Source: Xenopus tropicalis
Taxonomy: Eukaryota > Chordata > Amphibia > Anura > Pipidae
Direction of reading: 5' to 3'
Assembly: GCF_000004195.4 (NCBI RefSeq)
Contig: NC_030677.2
Coordinates: 46,997,142 to 47,061,141 of the forward strand
DNA length: 64,000 nt
Shown here: one piece after another, positions 43,339-54,623 of the stretch
Layout of the letters: the number at the start of each line of letters is the position of its first letter
How positions within the stretch are numbered: position 1 is the stretch's first letter
Position numbers and translations under genes: made by a program
The notes under the pieces: model-generated
Database searches by the model: none
Told to the model about the DNA's origin: nothing
What the model saw: only the letters and a program-made list of their open reading frames with translations

Positions 43339-44290
43339 TGTAGGGATCCCCAGATTTGGGCTAAAAGGGAGTTTCCCTGCAAGTTAACAGCAACCACTAG
43401 ATGGCGCTCTGCTAAAAGTATAAAAGGGGATGACTCCCATGTTCAGCAGGTTTTCCAGCCTGGGACCTCCCTCTGTGAAGAGGTGTATAACAGGCTCGTG
43501 TTCTAGTTAGGAGAGTATGGTAATAGGTCGCTCTAGGAGTGACAGGCAGGGTATTTAGATGGGCAGAGATCACCCCACCAGGAGCAAGAGTGGTTAAGAC
43601 CTCCCAGCACTCATGGCTGGAGTTCAGGGCATGCAGTGGCTAGTTAGGTGACCATACCATGAGATTCCTAATCAAGGGTACCTGGGCGAGAGTACCGGGG
43701 TGAGTCCTTGTGGAGGGTCAGCCTGGCGAGAGTACTGCGGAGAGCCCAAAGAGAGTGTCTCCTGGCGAGAGTACTGGGGGGAGCTCCTAGATAGGATAAC
43801 TTGGCGGGAGTACCATGGGTAGCCCTTTGAGAAAGGTTCTCTAAGAGAGTAGTTAAAGGAGAAGTGTCACTGTAACTGTTCATGCACTGTTCATCATCAT
43901 AACCGGTGTCTTGGCTGTTCATATACAGAGGATCCTCAACTGCCTGGTAAGCAGCTACCCCAAGGGAGAGGCAAGGTACTGGGAGTTGCAGGGAGTCCCT
44001 GTCCAAGGAGACATTACAGAGTTTCCCGGGGGGGGGGAGTTATAGTTCTACCTATACCTACCCTGGGTGGAGGCACGCCATTCAGTAATATTGTACCTGT
44101 TCCCCCATAGTAAGTGGGCTCCTGTAGCGCCAAAAGTAAGCCATTAAGGGCACAAGTAGCAGCACCTTCATAAAGTGTAATATACATATTTATTCAGCAT
44201 TGTCCGGTATTCTGTGACATTTCTGGTGTGAGGTGACAACTCCTTCCCTTATGGGCAACAAATAGTCCCCAGTGGAAACGTTGTAGGGAC
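43339..44290 (+). mobile_element. Possible LTR-type element with TATA box and ~40-bp tandem units
   Basis: Starts TGTAGGGATCCCC. GTATAAAAGGGG at 43419-43430 is a strong TATA box, followed by a transcribed-leader-like stretch. Four imperfect units with GGCGAGAGTAC begin at 43682, 43722, 43762 and 43801 (period about 40). TGTAGGGACTCC recurs at 44282. No protein domains, so the class is tentative. A 112-codon minus-strand frame here is explained by the tandem units. Confidence 0.4.
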
Positions 44291-45077
44291 TCCTGTGAGT
44301 AATGTGACTTTAAGAGCTGAATATCCTGGGATTTGGTGCATTTTGTTCACACTCATGTTTATGACCTCACTGGGATAATTAGATAACCTGTCACAAAGTC
44401 TATTTTGGTCAATCAACACCAAAACAGATTAAATGAAATGTAAAATCTCAAAACAAATTAGCAGAAAATGAATTCTAAGCACTATTGCAATTTACAATAA
44501 TTATATTTTTGTAGACTTCAGGACATTAAAAATGTTTACACCACTAATAGTATGAAATTAAAAGAACAGCAACACATAATGCTCTGTTCTGCTGACTGTT
44601 GGACGAAAATCTCAGATGAAGAGCAAACCCCTCTGATGTTGCTCTGCTTACAAAAGACCAGAGAAAGGACCAGAGAAAGGATAGATGAAGGATAAAATGT
44701 CTTTATTTACTTCTGAAGTTGTAACCCAACTGTCAACCTAGCCAACAGAAATGACCAGCAGGTGGCACTGTTGTAAAGACTGGCACATGTCGCAATACCA
44801 AAGGACTCCAAGAGCTGAACTTTTGCTTCTCTTGGTAATCCTGCACTTATGCCTAGCTCCTAATACATAACTTTAAGTATCTATTTCCTTAGGATGTTTA
44901 TGTACATAATAAAAATCAACAAATATGCACATCATAGGCATTTTCATCAACAGAGAGTAGACAGGGTGATAACATGGTCTTATCACTCCCAGTTTGGAGT
45001 AATTGCAGTGATGTAGAAAAAGAATTGCCAAATGCAATATTGTAATTAATTTTGGGGGATATCAAGAAGACTAAGAC
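44291..45077. other. Nothing firmly recognised
   Basis: CCAGCAGGTGGCACTGTTGT at 44756-44775 looks repeat-derived. No boundaries visible. Confidence 0.3.
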
Positions 45078-45324
45078 TTAAAGAGGAACTATCATGAATG
45101 AGACTACAGAATTTGGCTCAGTACTTACAGGCAGCTGTTCTGAGCAGAGAGGAGTGGGAGTCGTCCAACTGACTGGGCAGTAATATTGTAGTCACTCTTG
45201 ATATGTAAATAGCAGAATATATGGTCATTTCTTAAGAATACATGGACTGGCTTCAAACAGGGTTAGAATCCATTATCATTCACTAGAAAAATTCTTGTCT
45301 TTTCTACTTTGTATTCAAACTGGG

Positions 45325-45555
45325 AACCACAATGATAGACCTCCGAGCCCCCCGCAAAAAATCTTTTAAGGGGCCAGACAGGCACCGAAGCCTAACCCAC
45401 CCCCACGCTGCAGGCAGATACACACACGTGTAAATACACTAGCACCCGACGCACAATTTTTCAGAGTCTATAGGGTAAAGAGACCCCATGGTCCGGGCCC
45501 CCATGTTCCCCAGGCCCCCGACTGTAGGGTCTGCTTCCTCTATAGTTATGCCACT
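45325..45555. mobile_element. hAT-like fragment ending TAGTTATGCCACTG
   Basis: C-rich sequence ending GGGTCTGCTTCCTC and TATAGTTATGCCACTG, a terminus of the CAGTGGCATAACTA hAT type. The opposite end was not found. Confidence 0.5.
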
Positions 45556-45849
45556 GAATTATAGTGTTTGTGCAAAGGTTTCCCTTGTTTTACCTATACA
45601 CTATCCATACCTTCCAACATTTGAAAATTTTTTTTGATCACGCCCCCTTTTGTGGCCATGCCCCAATTACCACACCCCATTTTAAAAAAATACCCCTTTT
45701 ATATAGATCAAATGGCGGGCGCAGATGAAAATGTGCTATACCCTCATACTGAACGACCCAAGGAAAACAATATAGCAACTCCTACATTAAAATACAAGTA
45801 TAGAGAGAAGGCAGTCAGTTATAAGTGAGTTATAACTAAGTACCAGTTT

Positions 45850-46205
45850 TGCCCCCCATACACAGTACCCCCATACACAGTAGCCCCCCCATACACAGTA
45901 GCCCCCTATACACAGTAGCCCCCCATACACAGTATCCCCCCATACACAGTAGCCCCCCATACACAGTACCCCCCAATACACAGTACCCCCCAATACACAG
46001 TAGTCTCCCATACACAGTGCCCCCATACACAGTGCCCCCTATACACAGTAGCCCCTATACACAGTAGCCCCCTATACACAGTAGCCCCAATACACATTAG
46101 CCCCCAATACACAGTGCCCCTATAAACAGTAGCCCCTAATACACAGTACCCCCCAATACACAGTGTCCCCCTATCACAGTAGCCCCCCATTCACAGTACC
46201 TCCCA
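45850..46205. repeat. CCCCATACACAGTAG minisatellite, about 22 units of 14-17 bp
   Basis: Units of the form CCCC(C/T)ATACACAGTA(G) follow one another with variable C-run length. They account for the glycine/cysteine- and serine/proline-rich open frames on both strands. Confidence 0.95.
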
Positions 46206-46216
46206 TTGGCGCAGCC

Positions 46217-46357
46217 TTCGTCTGCGGCTTCGTTATGCCTCTCCTTGTGCAGCGCGACAGGCCCTTTTATAAGGTTGCGCCCCGTGCGTAAAGGCGCAAC
46301 CTTATAAAAGAGCCTGTCGCGCTGCACAAGGAGAGGCATAAGAAAGCCGCAGAAGAA
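46217..46357. repeat. Inverted repeat, 65-bp arms, 11-bp spacer
   Basis: Arms 46217-46281 and 46293-46357 pair with about four mismatches, across CTCCTTGTGCAGCGCGACAG and its complement. It lies inside the hAT-like element. The tip contains GGTTGCGCCCCGTGCGT, also found at 21138-21154. Confidence 0.93.
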
Positions 46358-46518
46358 GCAAGAACATCCGGCTACAGCAAGCGCATCCTGCTGTGCTGGA
46401 TAGTTCCATGAATGTCCTGCAATGCGGGACATTCATGGAACTATCCGGGACAGCGGGATGCGCCATAAAAAGCGGGACTGTCCCGCGAAAAGCAGGATAG
46501 TTGGGGGGTATGACTATC

Positions 46519-47243
46519 TGGCACAGTTCAGCCTCGCCCCATGGCACATAGGCTGGGCTAAAATCCCTGTAGTAGAGTAAATGTAACAAACTGACCAGGC
46601 CTAAGTAGACTTAGCTGGCCAATCAATAAGCCTGAAAGCCTGGCTAGTCAGTCTCTGACTGAGAGACATAGAGAGGTGTCTGTGAATCCAACATACAGGA
46701 ATCTATGTGCATGTACACACACAGGTGCCTGTGCAGAGGTCTGTAATATTGATGCAATTGATGTCACTGGTATGGAATGGTAAACACTTTTGTCACACCT
46801 GTGTCTGGCTACTGAATTAATATCTGTATCTGCATGTATAAATTACAGGAGGGTGATTGGCAGCTGATCTAAGCCCAAATGCAAAAGAACCTGAAGTGCT
46901 GTGTATGTGGATATAAACAATAGGCTGTTTTACTGTTATATGTACAAATGCAGCTTCATCGGCGCCCAGCCCAGCCTGGCTCCATTCCTTTACTTCCCCT
47001 CTGCCCAATGTTTGCTGTTGAGGGGTGTGGCCTCATCACATGCCACAGCAAATCAGCTTTCACTCTGCTCTGTCACTCACACATTTCTCTCCATCACTAA
47101 TGGAGACCAGGGAGCCAGAGATTCTGGAGGGTGGGGATGGGAGACTGCTTCAATAATTAGCCATACATTTTAATGTAAAGCTGTAAATTGTCAAAATGTT
47201 TGTCTAGACTTTATATTTTCAATATTATAAAAACATTTCATGA
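46519..47243. other. Inner right part of the composite, no coding sequence
   Basis: Moderately GC-rich, repeat-like DNA without open frames of interest. Class not recognised. Confidence 0.3.
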
Positions 47244-47257
47244 TTGTTCCCCTTTAA

Positions 47258-47659
47258 TATAAACTTCATCTCAAGGAAATAAGAAACTTTCCTTCTATAA
47301 TCAAATAAAAATGTTGTCCTGTACCATTTCTGAAATAATCAGGCAAGTCTTCCCTATAGCTCCCAGCTATCTGTCACCCTGCATGCAGGCTTTGTTTCAA
47401 AGTTAGTATTTTGATGGACAGTTTGCTCTAATACATCATTGGTCCTTGTTCCCTTTGCCTGGATGATGTATTAGAGCTGTCTTTCAAAAAAATAAAAAGA
47501 TGAATGCGATGTAAAATCTGCATGTAGAGAGACTGACTGCTGAGAGGAGGATAGTGAAGAACACCTTGATTATTTCCAAAACAGTGTAGAATTTGTAATT
47601 ATTTTTCCATGAGATTAAGATTATACTAAATGCTGGTTTTCACGACAGTTCTCCTTTAA
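47258..47659. mobile_element. TTAA-type element piece with right end GTTCTCCTTTAA
   Basis: Ends TTTTCACGACAGTTCTCCTTTAA-like terminus at 47659 next to the TTAA end at 47257. An internal near-palindrome pairs CTCTAATACATCAT (47427) with ATGATGTATTAGAG (47463). The left end is not distinct. Confidence 0.5.
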
Positions 47660-48740
47660 AAAGAACACAAGTGACTGTATGTTTGTCTGCCAATGATATT
47701 ATGTCTGCATCACTGGGTTTTGGAAGGCTTTATTCATTAATATTTGTTAGTGGATCTGTACAGCACACCTACAAGGAGATTTATTAGAGGAGAAGTAATC
47801 AGCTATTTCTAAGTATTATATTTCTAGATTTAGTGCTGAGGGATTTAAACTTTCTGTATATTTAATGCACTACAGTTTTTGTAAAATGGATCAATTTAAT
47901 CAGTAACATAATTGACATAAATGAGATGAAAATCCAGCTAGATGGCGTGCTTATAGGCTGGTTATTGTGGTATTCCAGTTTGATGTTTGGTTAAACCCCC
48001 CCATTCTTTTGGCACCTATAGGTGTAGAATGACATCTGTGATTAGTGGGGACTGAACAACTTATACAATAAATACATCACCAGGAATACTGAGCAACTGA
48101 CCGGTGTTTTCAGTAGTGTTGGCTGTATAGCATTGGTATATCTCTTGGGACAAAGCAAAGTATGCTATTTATATCACTACTAGTACTACAGACAATGAAT
48201 GTAAAGGGAGGCCCCCAAAAATCTATTGCATATGTTAATAGAATGCAGGGAGTTGCAGGAAGAACAAGCATTAAAATATATTGGACCCAGCAGGAACACA
48301 AAAACATGGTGAAAAATGTGAGTGTGTTTGACTTATTTAAAATATTTAAAATCAGGGAAAGTATAGTCAGCATTTTATTGTATAAGGTAAAGAAATTAAC
48401 GGCAAGTTATGCCTCGGCCTTCCTTTATTAAAAATACTCATGGCACAATATGATCACCAACTACTGCATATTGCCCCAAATTCAAGCATTTACCTATGGG
48501 TATAGATGTGTGTAAGATTGGCACTTTTTTAGGCCAGTAGGGGCTTTGTAAGGAAAGGGGTATGTAAAGGCCATGACGCAAAAGGGAGGGGTAATGTTCA
48601 AATGGGATGAAACACTGCCAGTATGGAGTATAGAGGCTGGATTATAAAGTGATGAGGGAAGAGAAAAAGGTAAGAGCGAAATACTCAAGGTAAAGCGCAT
48701 TTAATATGTTTGGCATACACAAATGCATCAAGAGAATATA
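47660..48740. other. Nothing recognised
   Basis: Single-copy DNA; no coding frame or repeat identified. Confidence 0.35.
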
Positions 48741-49012
48741 GGTATGGAACCTGTTATCCAGAATGCTAAGCACATGGGGTTTTCTGGAAGAGGGTTTTTT
48801 CTGTAATTTGGATCTTCATACCAAAAAATTATACAAACATTGAACAAACCTAATAGGATTGTTTTGCCTTCAATAAGGATTAATTATATCTTAGTTGGGA
48901 TCAAGTTTTATTATTACTGTGAAAAAGGAAATCAATTTGACTAAAAAAAAGGCATTTCTGTCATTCTGAATTTTATGGATAATGGGGTTCTGTATAATCG
49001 ATCCCATACCTG
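48741..49012 (-). mobile_element. CAGGTATGGGA MITE, reverse orientation, lacking terminal CA
   Basis: Starts GGTATGGAACCTGTTATCCA after TA and ends CGATCCCATACCTG before TA. Strongly diverged inside. Confidence 0.8.
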
Positions 49013-49189
49013 TATATAATTGTATACTAAAATGGAGGTTTTCTTCATTGCTTGATATATAATATTTTCAAATAAGATATATTAAGGAAGCGGCAAAATA
49101 TTTTACTAATGAATTGCTGGAAATGCCTTTTAGCTCACCATGCATCTGAAGGGGAGTCTACTTTGCTGATCTTAACTGCTTACCTGCCA

Positions 49190-49451
49190 TAGATGGTATA
49201 ATCTACAAAAATCCAAAAAGTAAGAAAAAAGCTTCAGCAGATTTACTGCAAACCATTTATTGTGGGTAGTGGTAACCACTATGCACAATAAATGGTTTGC
49301 AGTAAATCTGCTGAAGCTTTTTTCCTACTTTTTGGATTTTTGCAGTTGTATTTGGTTGCAGCACAGAGCAACAACTAGGAGTTAAAGCTTTTTTCGTAAG
49401 TATTTTATACAAAGTTCACCAATAATTTTTTATTTTAGATGGTATAATCTA
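49190..49451. mobile_element. Foldback retro-insertion with 16-bp duplication
   Basis: TAGATGGTATAATCTA occurs at 49190-49205 and 49436-49451. The 230-bp insert between them opens with a 59-bp arm (49206-49264) that pairs with 49284-49342 with one mismatch around a 19-bp spacer, then runs through a unique 93-bp tail ending in ATTTTTTATTTT. A duplication this long suggests target-primed retrotransposition. Penelope-type is a guess based on the inverted structure. Confidence 0.75.
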
Positions 49452-49453
49452 TA

Positions 49454-49667
49454 CAGTGCTGTATTTAGGTCTGGTGCCACTCTAGGCACCATGATGTCAC
49501 TTCCGGTCACTTTACTACAAGTGACGTAACATGGCGCAGTGTTGTGCAGCGTACTCCTTCACATCCACCTCAGCTTTCTACAATAACTGGGCAGGGCGGA
49601 GGGATTTTTTTCTTAATATATAGGCATATAAATGGCCCTCAGGTACCTATATATAAATACGGCCCTG
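49454..49667. mobile_element. hAT MITE, perfect 8-bp duplication AATCTATA
   Basis: Ends CAGTGCTGTATTTAGG and AAATACGGCCCTG; AATCTATA flanks both sides (49446-49453 and 49668-49675). The left copy overlaps the right duplication of the foldback insert, so it landed there later. Same family as 15093-15367. Confidence 0.92.
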
Positions 49668-49675
49668 AATCTATA

Positions 49676-50299
49676 GCACTAGTGGTCAAATACCTCACTG
49701 CAAGTGGCACAGTTTCATGGTTTCTCCTATGTTTATGCCTTAAGTGGCAATAAGCAGTGAAGCAAGAGCACAGCTGGCCGACCCTCAATGGGTTAATACC
49801 TCATGAATATTTTATCCGCTGTAAATAATAAGAGAATAAGAATGGAATAAATTTGAAGGTACATAGGAGTACTTGCACTTACCTAGATAAAGAAGAATTC
49901 TAGGGTGCCAGTAATATATAACATCTTTATTATATGCACATTTCCTTTTTCCATTATAAATAATATTTGCAGTATTACTTTCATTTATGATATACAGGTT
50001 TCATTTTTTTAAAATGACTAGTTATGCTACTAAATAAATATTGCAACTCGTTCCTTACTTATATGTTGGGACATTCAGTTCATTTTCCATTCACTCATTT
50101 CACACTCCCATAAACACTTTAATATACATAAGGCATATTCAAGCAAGCAGTCTCATGTAATTACAAGATAATACAGATACTGCAGCATAGAGATATGTTG
50201 TTTATTTCAATTTAAATAACAGAAATCCAAAAGGTTATATTCACTATATGTTTTTCATTTTTCTTCTGGCAATTGAAGCTGCAGACAGCATCTTATAAA
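49676..50299. other. Nothing recognised
   Basis: AT-rich single-copy DNA. Confidence 0.35.
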
Positions 50300-50844
50300 A
50301 CCATAAAAATGTGTTTTCGTTATACGTACATTTTTCCAAAACACATTAACTTAATATACTTAGTATTATTAGAGGCTGAATATATGCTTTTATATCAAAG
50401 TGCATACATGCCTAAAAGGGAAAAAGTTATTATAGGGTAATTATATCTGAAATGATAATATTATTGTTTTAATTGGTTATTTGGGAGACAATAACAGCTT
50501 CCTGACATCTATATTCCTAGAAATGCTCCCATGCCCCACCTAATGGTACATATGAGAATTGCACTGAATAGTAAAACACCCAAGTCCAGTCCTGACTCCT
50601 GCAGTTACATTCAGTAGGAGAAATATTAGCTTAATTGTTAACAGTTCCATTGTGAAGTACTGGGTATTTTTGAAAGCACAGAATCAGGCTGTAATGTCTG
50701 CGTACACATCAATATTACAACTAAAAAAAAAATTACATTTTATTGGTTTAAATATAACATTGTTAATGTAAAATGATTTATTTGCAATTTACACAGTGTA
50801 ACTAATAATATATACACCATAAAATCATGACAGACTCCCTTTAA
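50300..50844. mobile_element. TTAA-type repeat (same family as 37340)
   Basis: Shares AAGTCCAGTCCTGACTCCTG, TTACATTCAGTAGGAGAAA and AATATTACAACTAAAA with 37720-37970, and ends TCATGACAGACTCCCTTTAA. The left end is diverged. Confidence 0.7.
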
Positions 50845-51199
50845 ACTTTTAGAGGGGTGTTAGAGCTCCATGATGTTTCTCAACCTCTAACACCCTGTAG
50901 AACATAATGGTAATGAAATTCTGACTGCTGGAAATCCTTTGGTCACATAGTTATATAGCATTTATAGGAACTGTAAAGGAAGAATTATGTATTTTAAACA
51001 CCTTTCGCCTTATATTACCATTGGGAAAATAACATTACATTAATTGAGATATCTGTGCAATAATTCTAGAGTGTTGTTTCTCTGATTAAGAGTCCAACTG
51101 TTTAAATGGGGTATGATTTCTTGTTACCTATGTTGGTATAGTTTTCCAACATCTTTCCATTCTCAGACAAATTAAAACTGGGGGTTGCTGATAATATAC
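50845..51199. other. Nothing recognised
   Basis: No feature beyond short open frames. Confidence 0.3.
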
Positions 51200-51532
51200 C
51201 TGGAATATACCATCATTCTCCATTTTGAGCTTATCGCTCAGATTACACATTCCTAATGGTGGGGGGAGTGAGTTTTATGAATTCTTATAGGAGGGGGAAG
51301 CAGGAGAGGGGGAGAGAAGAGAGAACTGCAGACTCTGGCCCCAGGAATGAAGGATTTTTCTGAGAGAGGAAGTCAGATACCCAAAGAATATGTTTACAAA
51401 AAAGGAGACAAGAAATCCTGTGTTTCTTTCAATAGAGGACTCAGTTCCGCATTACTGTGAGTGCTTACGGCTGTATTTACATAGACCTTTCAGATAAAGC
51501 TTACTTAGTTTTTACCTTTCCTTCTCCTTTAA
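51200..51532. mobile_element. T2-type MITE, left end lost
   Basis: Shares GGGGGGAGTGAGTTTTATGA, TCTGAGAGAGGAAGTC and TTACTTAGTTTTTACC with 21440-21802 and ends CTTTCCTTCTCCTTTAA. Confidence 0.85.
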
Positions 51533-52850
51533 ACTAAATGCTATGTTGTAAGTAGATCTTAAGTATCTTGACTAAAAATCAGCTTCTTAATGAGGAGGAA
51601 CTGAAATAAAGGGACATTTAGTGACTATAACAAGTTTTCTGGACAGAATTGGGTGGTTTTAACTCTGTATCAAGGTTAATGATAAGTCCCCTTCAATGAA
51701 ATTTCAATAAAATTAGCTACATATTAACATTTTATGCAAAAAGCAGAATTGCAAAAGAAAGGCTCAGATCTGTGGGAAGGTTGTATAGCACTGTGATGCT
51801 AATTACCAGGGATGAGCCTTTTGGCGAAATATGCAATTTTGCCAGAAGTTAAATTTTTTTGTGAAGCCATGCTAGAATTACCATGCATTTTGTTTGCCCA
51901 GAAAAATGTAGTCTTTTGAAACAGAACAAAACACTATAGGATACCTTGTTTGTCTCCCAGTCTCCTTTATGCTGCACCCAATAAAGCAACAAACCATTTA
52001 TAACATGAAATGCAAGGTCAAAATTTCCATATGTGTTGCTGGTCAGAAAAAAATGCAGTCTCCGTTCTTTAAAATGCCTCAAATGGATTAAGTTAAATGA
52101 AATTCAGTAGGATGGTGACATCTTTTAAGTTTGATTAATGATATCTCTATGAATGCTGCAGGGTATAAGTTTTAAGTGGCAATATTGGACTGAATTGACA
52201 TACTATTTATACTGCTGGAAAAAAGCATGTTTTTTTCCATAACCACAGATCTTTTATCCTATGTAATCCCAAGATATTGAAAATGTTTATGTACTTTGCA
52301 TTTTTTTTAATATTCGGAGTGCTTAAGAGGCATAGGAATGCATCAGCTTAAAGGTGAGCTGTTTTATACCAGCTGATAAAATGTTATGTCCCTGGATAAT
52401 AAAGACTATCATTCTGCTGAAAGTGCTGATTCATTTGTCTTCCCTTTACTAATGGATATCTAATATAGGATCAGTCTAAAATTCTAAAGCTTCATTCTGT
52501 AGAGTATATGTTTATGAAAACATATGCCTAATGGCCTAATATATTTAAAGTGTTATTACCAGAAATATTGAAATAGATTGCAGCAAGCATATGTTTAGCA
52601 TTGGTATCCTATGATTTGAAATCTCAAAATACCATGTTCTTACCATTCATTTTTTATTTCTTGAATATACAGTTTGTAAATATGCCACTTATTTTAAAAA
52701 TGAAATAAAAAGGTTAGGTGTTAGCTAATTTCACTCTTGTGTGTAAGGCATGCACAAGAATATTGATGTAACTTCATTGGGCACCATTGTACCATGCTGT
52801 TTAATCTCACAACCCAATCCTATTTGTGTCTGTAAGATACCAGTCCAGTT
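51533..52850. other. Mostly single-copy; possible degraded hAT MITE at 51808-52085
   Basis: CAGGGATGAGCCTTTTGGCG (51808) resembles the TAGTGATGAGC family start, but a matching end is not evident. The rest is AT-rich and unrecognised. Confidence 0.3.
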
Positions 52851-52875
52851 AGATTGTAAGCTCTGTGGGGCAAGT
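52851..52875 (+). mobile_element. Very short L2 3'-UTR piece
   Basis: TTAGATTGTAAGCTCTGTGG and GGCAAG match the conserved L2-type 3' UTR segment at about 16964-16990. Confidence 0.5.
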
Positions 52876-52900
52876 ATATAGTATTAAGGCATGTGGCAGA

Positions 52901-53085
52901 TAGTGATGAGCAAATCTGTCCTGTTTTGCTTCTCCAAAAATTTGTGAAATGGCAAAAATTTGGAAAATTCATTGAAGTCACTGGACATTTTCACAGCAAA
53001 CTTTTTTTTACTACGTGACATTTTTTCGACACCCTTTGGAATCTAGGGGGCATTTTTTCATGACAAAAAGTTTTGCTTATGACTA
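52901..53085. mobile_element. TAGTGATGAGC hAT MITE, perfect 8-bp duplication GTGGCAGA
   Basis: Starts TAGTGATGAGCAAATCTGTC and ends TTTTGCTTATGACTA; GTGGCAGA flanks both sides (52893-52900 and 53086-53093). Confidence 0.92.
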
Positions 53086-53286
53086 GTGGCAGAAGTGCAA
53101 GCACTCCCCACCATTTAGTGCTCATGAAGGGGGCACTTCTGCCCTGGGTCTGGCTGGTCTGCACCTTGTGCAGTGCATATCTCTTTATCTGCTAAAAATG
53201 ATGGTGAAGCTTGGGGTCCTTGGTAAGCCTTTCTCTCTTGGAAGGTGGTTCTTTAGCACTTGATAAAGCAATTAATTTTTAAACAG

Positions 53287-54095
53287 ATGTAGGGACCCAT
53301 AGGGTTAATTTATTACTGGGCAAAGACCCATGTATCTAGTTTGATATTAGCATCTTTGTTTGACATGTGCATTATTGGTTAAAATGTAGACACTCGCTTT
53401 ACACTCTAATACAGTGTTTAGCAAAGGAGTGGATCTTCCTCTTTGCCTGAATCTGTTGACTCAGGTGGAAGTTCCACTGAGCCTGGGATCAGCAGGGCCC
53501 AGTAAGCCATCTACCCTAGAAAACCATCTAAACTCTAGCAAAGTCAGGACACAGGGACTAATGAGGATTAGCAAGAGCAGGATAACATCTTTCATAGCAC
53601 TTTCTAGGAAAGTGAGACAGTTAATTTAGTTAGAAAGAGCAGTTTCTGGCTCCAACCAGGAGAGATTAGCTGGGAATATTCTCCTATACATGCACTGTTG
53701 CCTTAGTGTAGGGCCGTGGTTAAGACACAGGTGTCAGTTTATTCTTATGCCTGAACAACAGTCGGCTGTTTGGGATCCTTGACTGCTAACGTACACATCC
53801 TAAGGAGACAAGATACTTGTCCAGACTACTTTCCAAAGTGGTGCTGTGCTGTTTGGCTGTCTTTACCCTACCCACACTCTGAGGTGGGATAAAGCAGTGG
53901 ACACCAACCTTTCTACCTGCTGTGCCTTAACTGCTTAATGCCTCTTGTGAGTATTGCATAACCCTGTGGATCATTTGTCTTGGACAAATATACAAGTTCA
54001 GTTCTATTTTACTGAAAAGGAATCTTCTGGAGTCCATTCTTTAATTTACTTTGCACATGGCCTACGTAAGTTGAAGTTGCACTACATCCCCTTGA
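53287..54095 (+). mobile_element. Possible solo LTR
   Basis: Starts TGTAGGGACCC (as at 43339) and ends near CACTACA. The last part, including TACAAGTTCAGTTCTATTTT and GGAATCTTCTGGAGTCCAT, has the look of an LTR R/U5 segment. No target duplication was found. Confidence 0.35.
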
Positions 54096-54424
54096 TCTTT
54101 CCATGTAGCAAAAGCCCATCTTCTGTGTTAGAGTCCTATGTACCCCATGCTCTAAAGCCTATCTAGCTGGTTTTGCCTGTTTTCACAGCCAAAGAGGGGT
54201 TACACAGAGTTATTAAAACATTTCCAACACTTCTTAGCAATATGGAAGAGTGGATTTTTTTTGCATGAAACAGATTTGTGGCCAAATTATCCTTTTCAAG
54301 AATGCCAAACATTTTTTGTGGCATATGCTTTGGGAAACAAAGCAAAATACCTCAAAAATGAGAAAAACAAGGCTGGCACTGAAGAAAACCAGACCAAATT
54401 ACCAAAAACTGGTGCAGTTAAAAC
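54096..54424. other. Nothing recognised
   Basis: No feature identified. Confidence 0.3.
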
Positions 54425-54550
54425 AAAGTTTCACTAATTACAACTAAAAAAATATACATTTGTTGGTTCAAAAATACAATTTTAAATGGTAGAGCAGGTT
54501 ATTTGCTATGTAAACAGTGTAATTTAGAAATAAAAAGTACAGCATAAAAA
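54425..54550. mobile_element. 3' fragment of the TTAA-type repeat seen at 37340 and 50300
   Basis: CTAATTACAACTAAAAAAAT, ATTTGTTGGTTCAAAAATAC and ATGTAAACAGTGTAA match the tails of those copies. Confidence 0.6.
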
Positions 54551-54623
54551 TCAAATCCCTTCAGGCTAATCATTTTTAGTGCAGCTTTAAAGTTGACAAT
54601 GAACCAAGACATTGCAACTCTAT

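Larger units (their letters stand above)
45606..46512. mobile_element. hAT-like element (CATACCTTCCAAC ends) with minisatellite and inverted repeat
   Basis: Ends CATACCTTCCAAC and GTTGGGGGGTATG; ACTATC flanks both sides (45600-45605 and 46513-46518), shorter than the 8 bp usual for hAT. Near the right end GGGACTGTCCCGCG and GGACATTCATGGAAC form further hairpins. The copy at 60250-60710 belongs to the same family. Confidence 0.8.
45078..47257. mobile_element. Possible TTAA-bounded composite element
   Basis: Left TTAAAGAGGAACTATCATGA and right TCATGATTGTTCCCCTTTAA are inverted repeats differing at three positions, 2.2 kb apart. Between them lie a hAT fragment (45325-45555) and a hAT element (45606-46512). 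It could be one T2/Kolobok-like element swollen by insertions, or ends of two different copies. Confidence 0.4.

Noticed and set aside
43668..44006. 112-codon minus-strand frame
   Set aside because: It covers ~40-bp tandem units in an LTR-like element; no domain and no codon signature.
45787..46190. Glycine/tyrosine/cysteine-rich frames resembling keratin-associated or chorion proteins
   Set aside because: They are products of the CCCCATACACAGTAG minisatellite.
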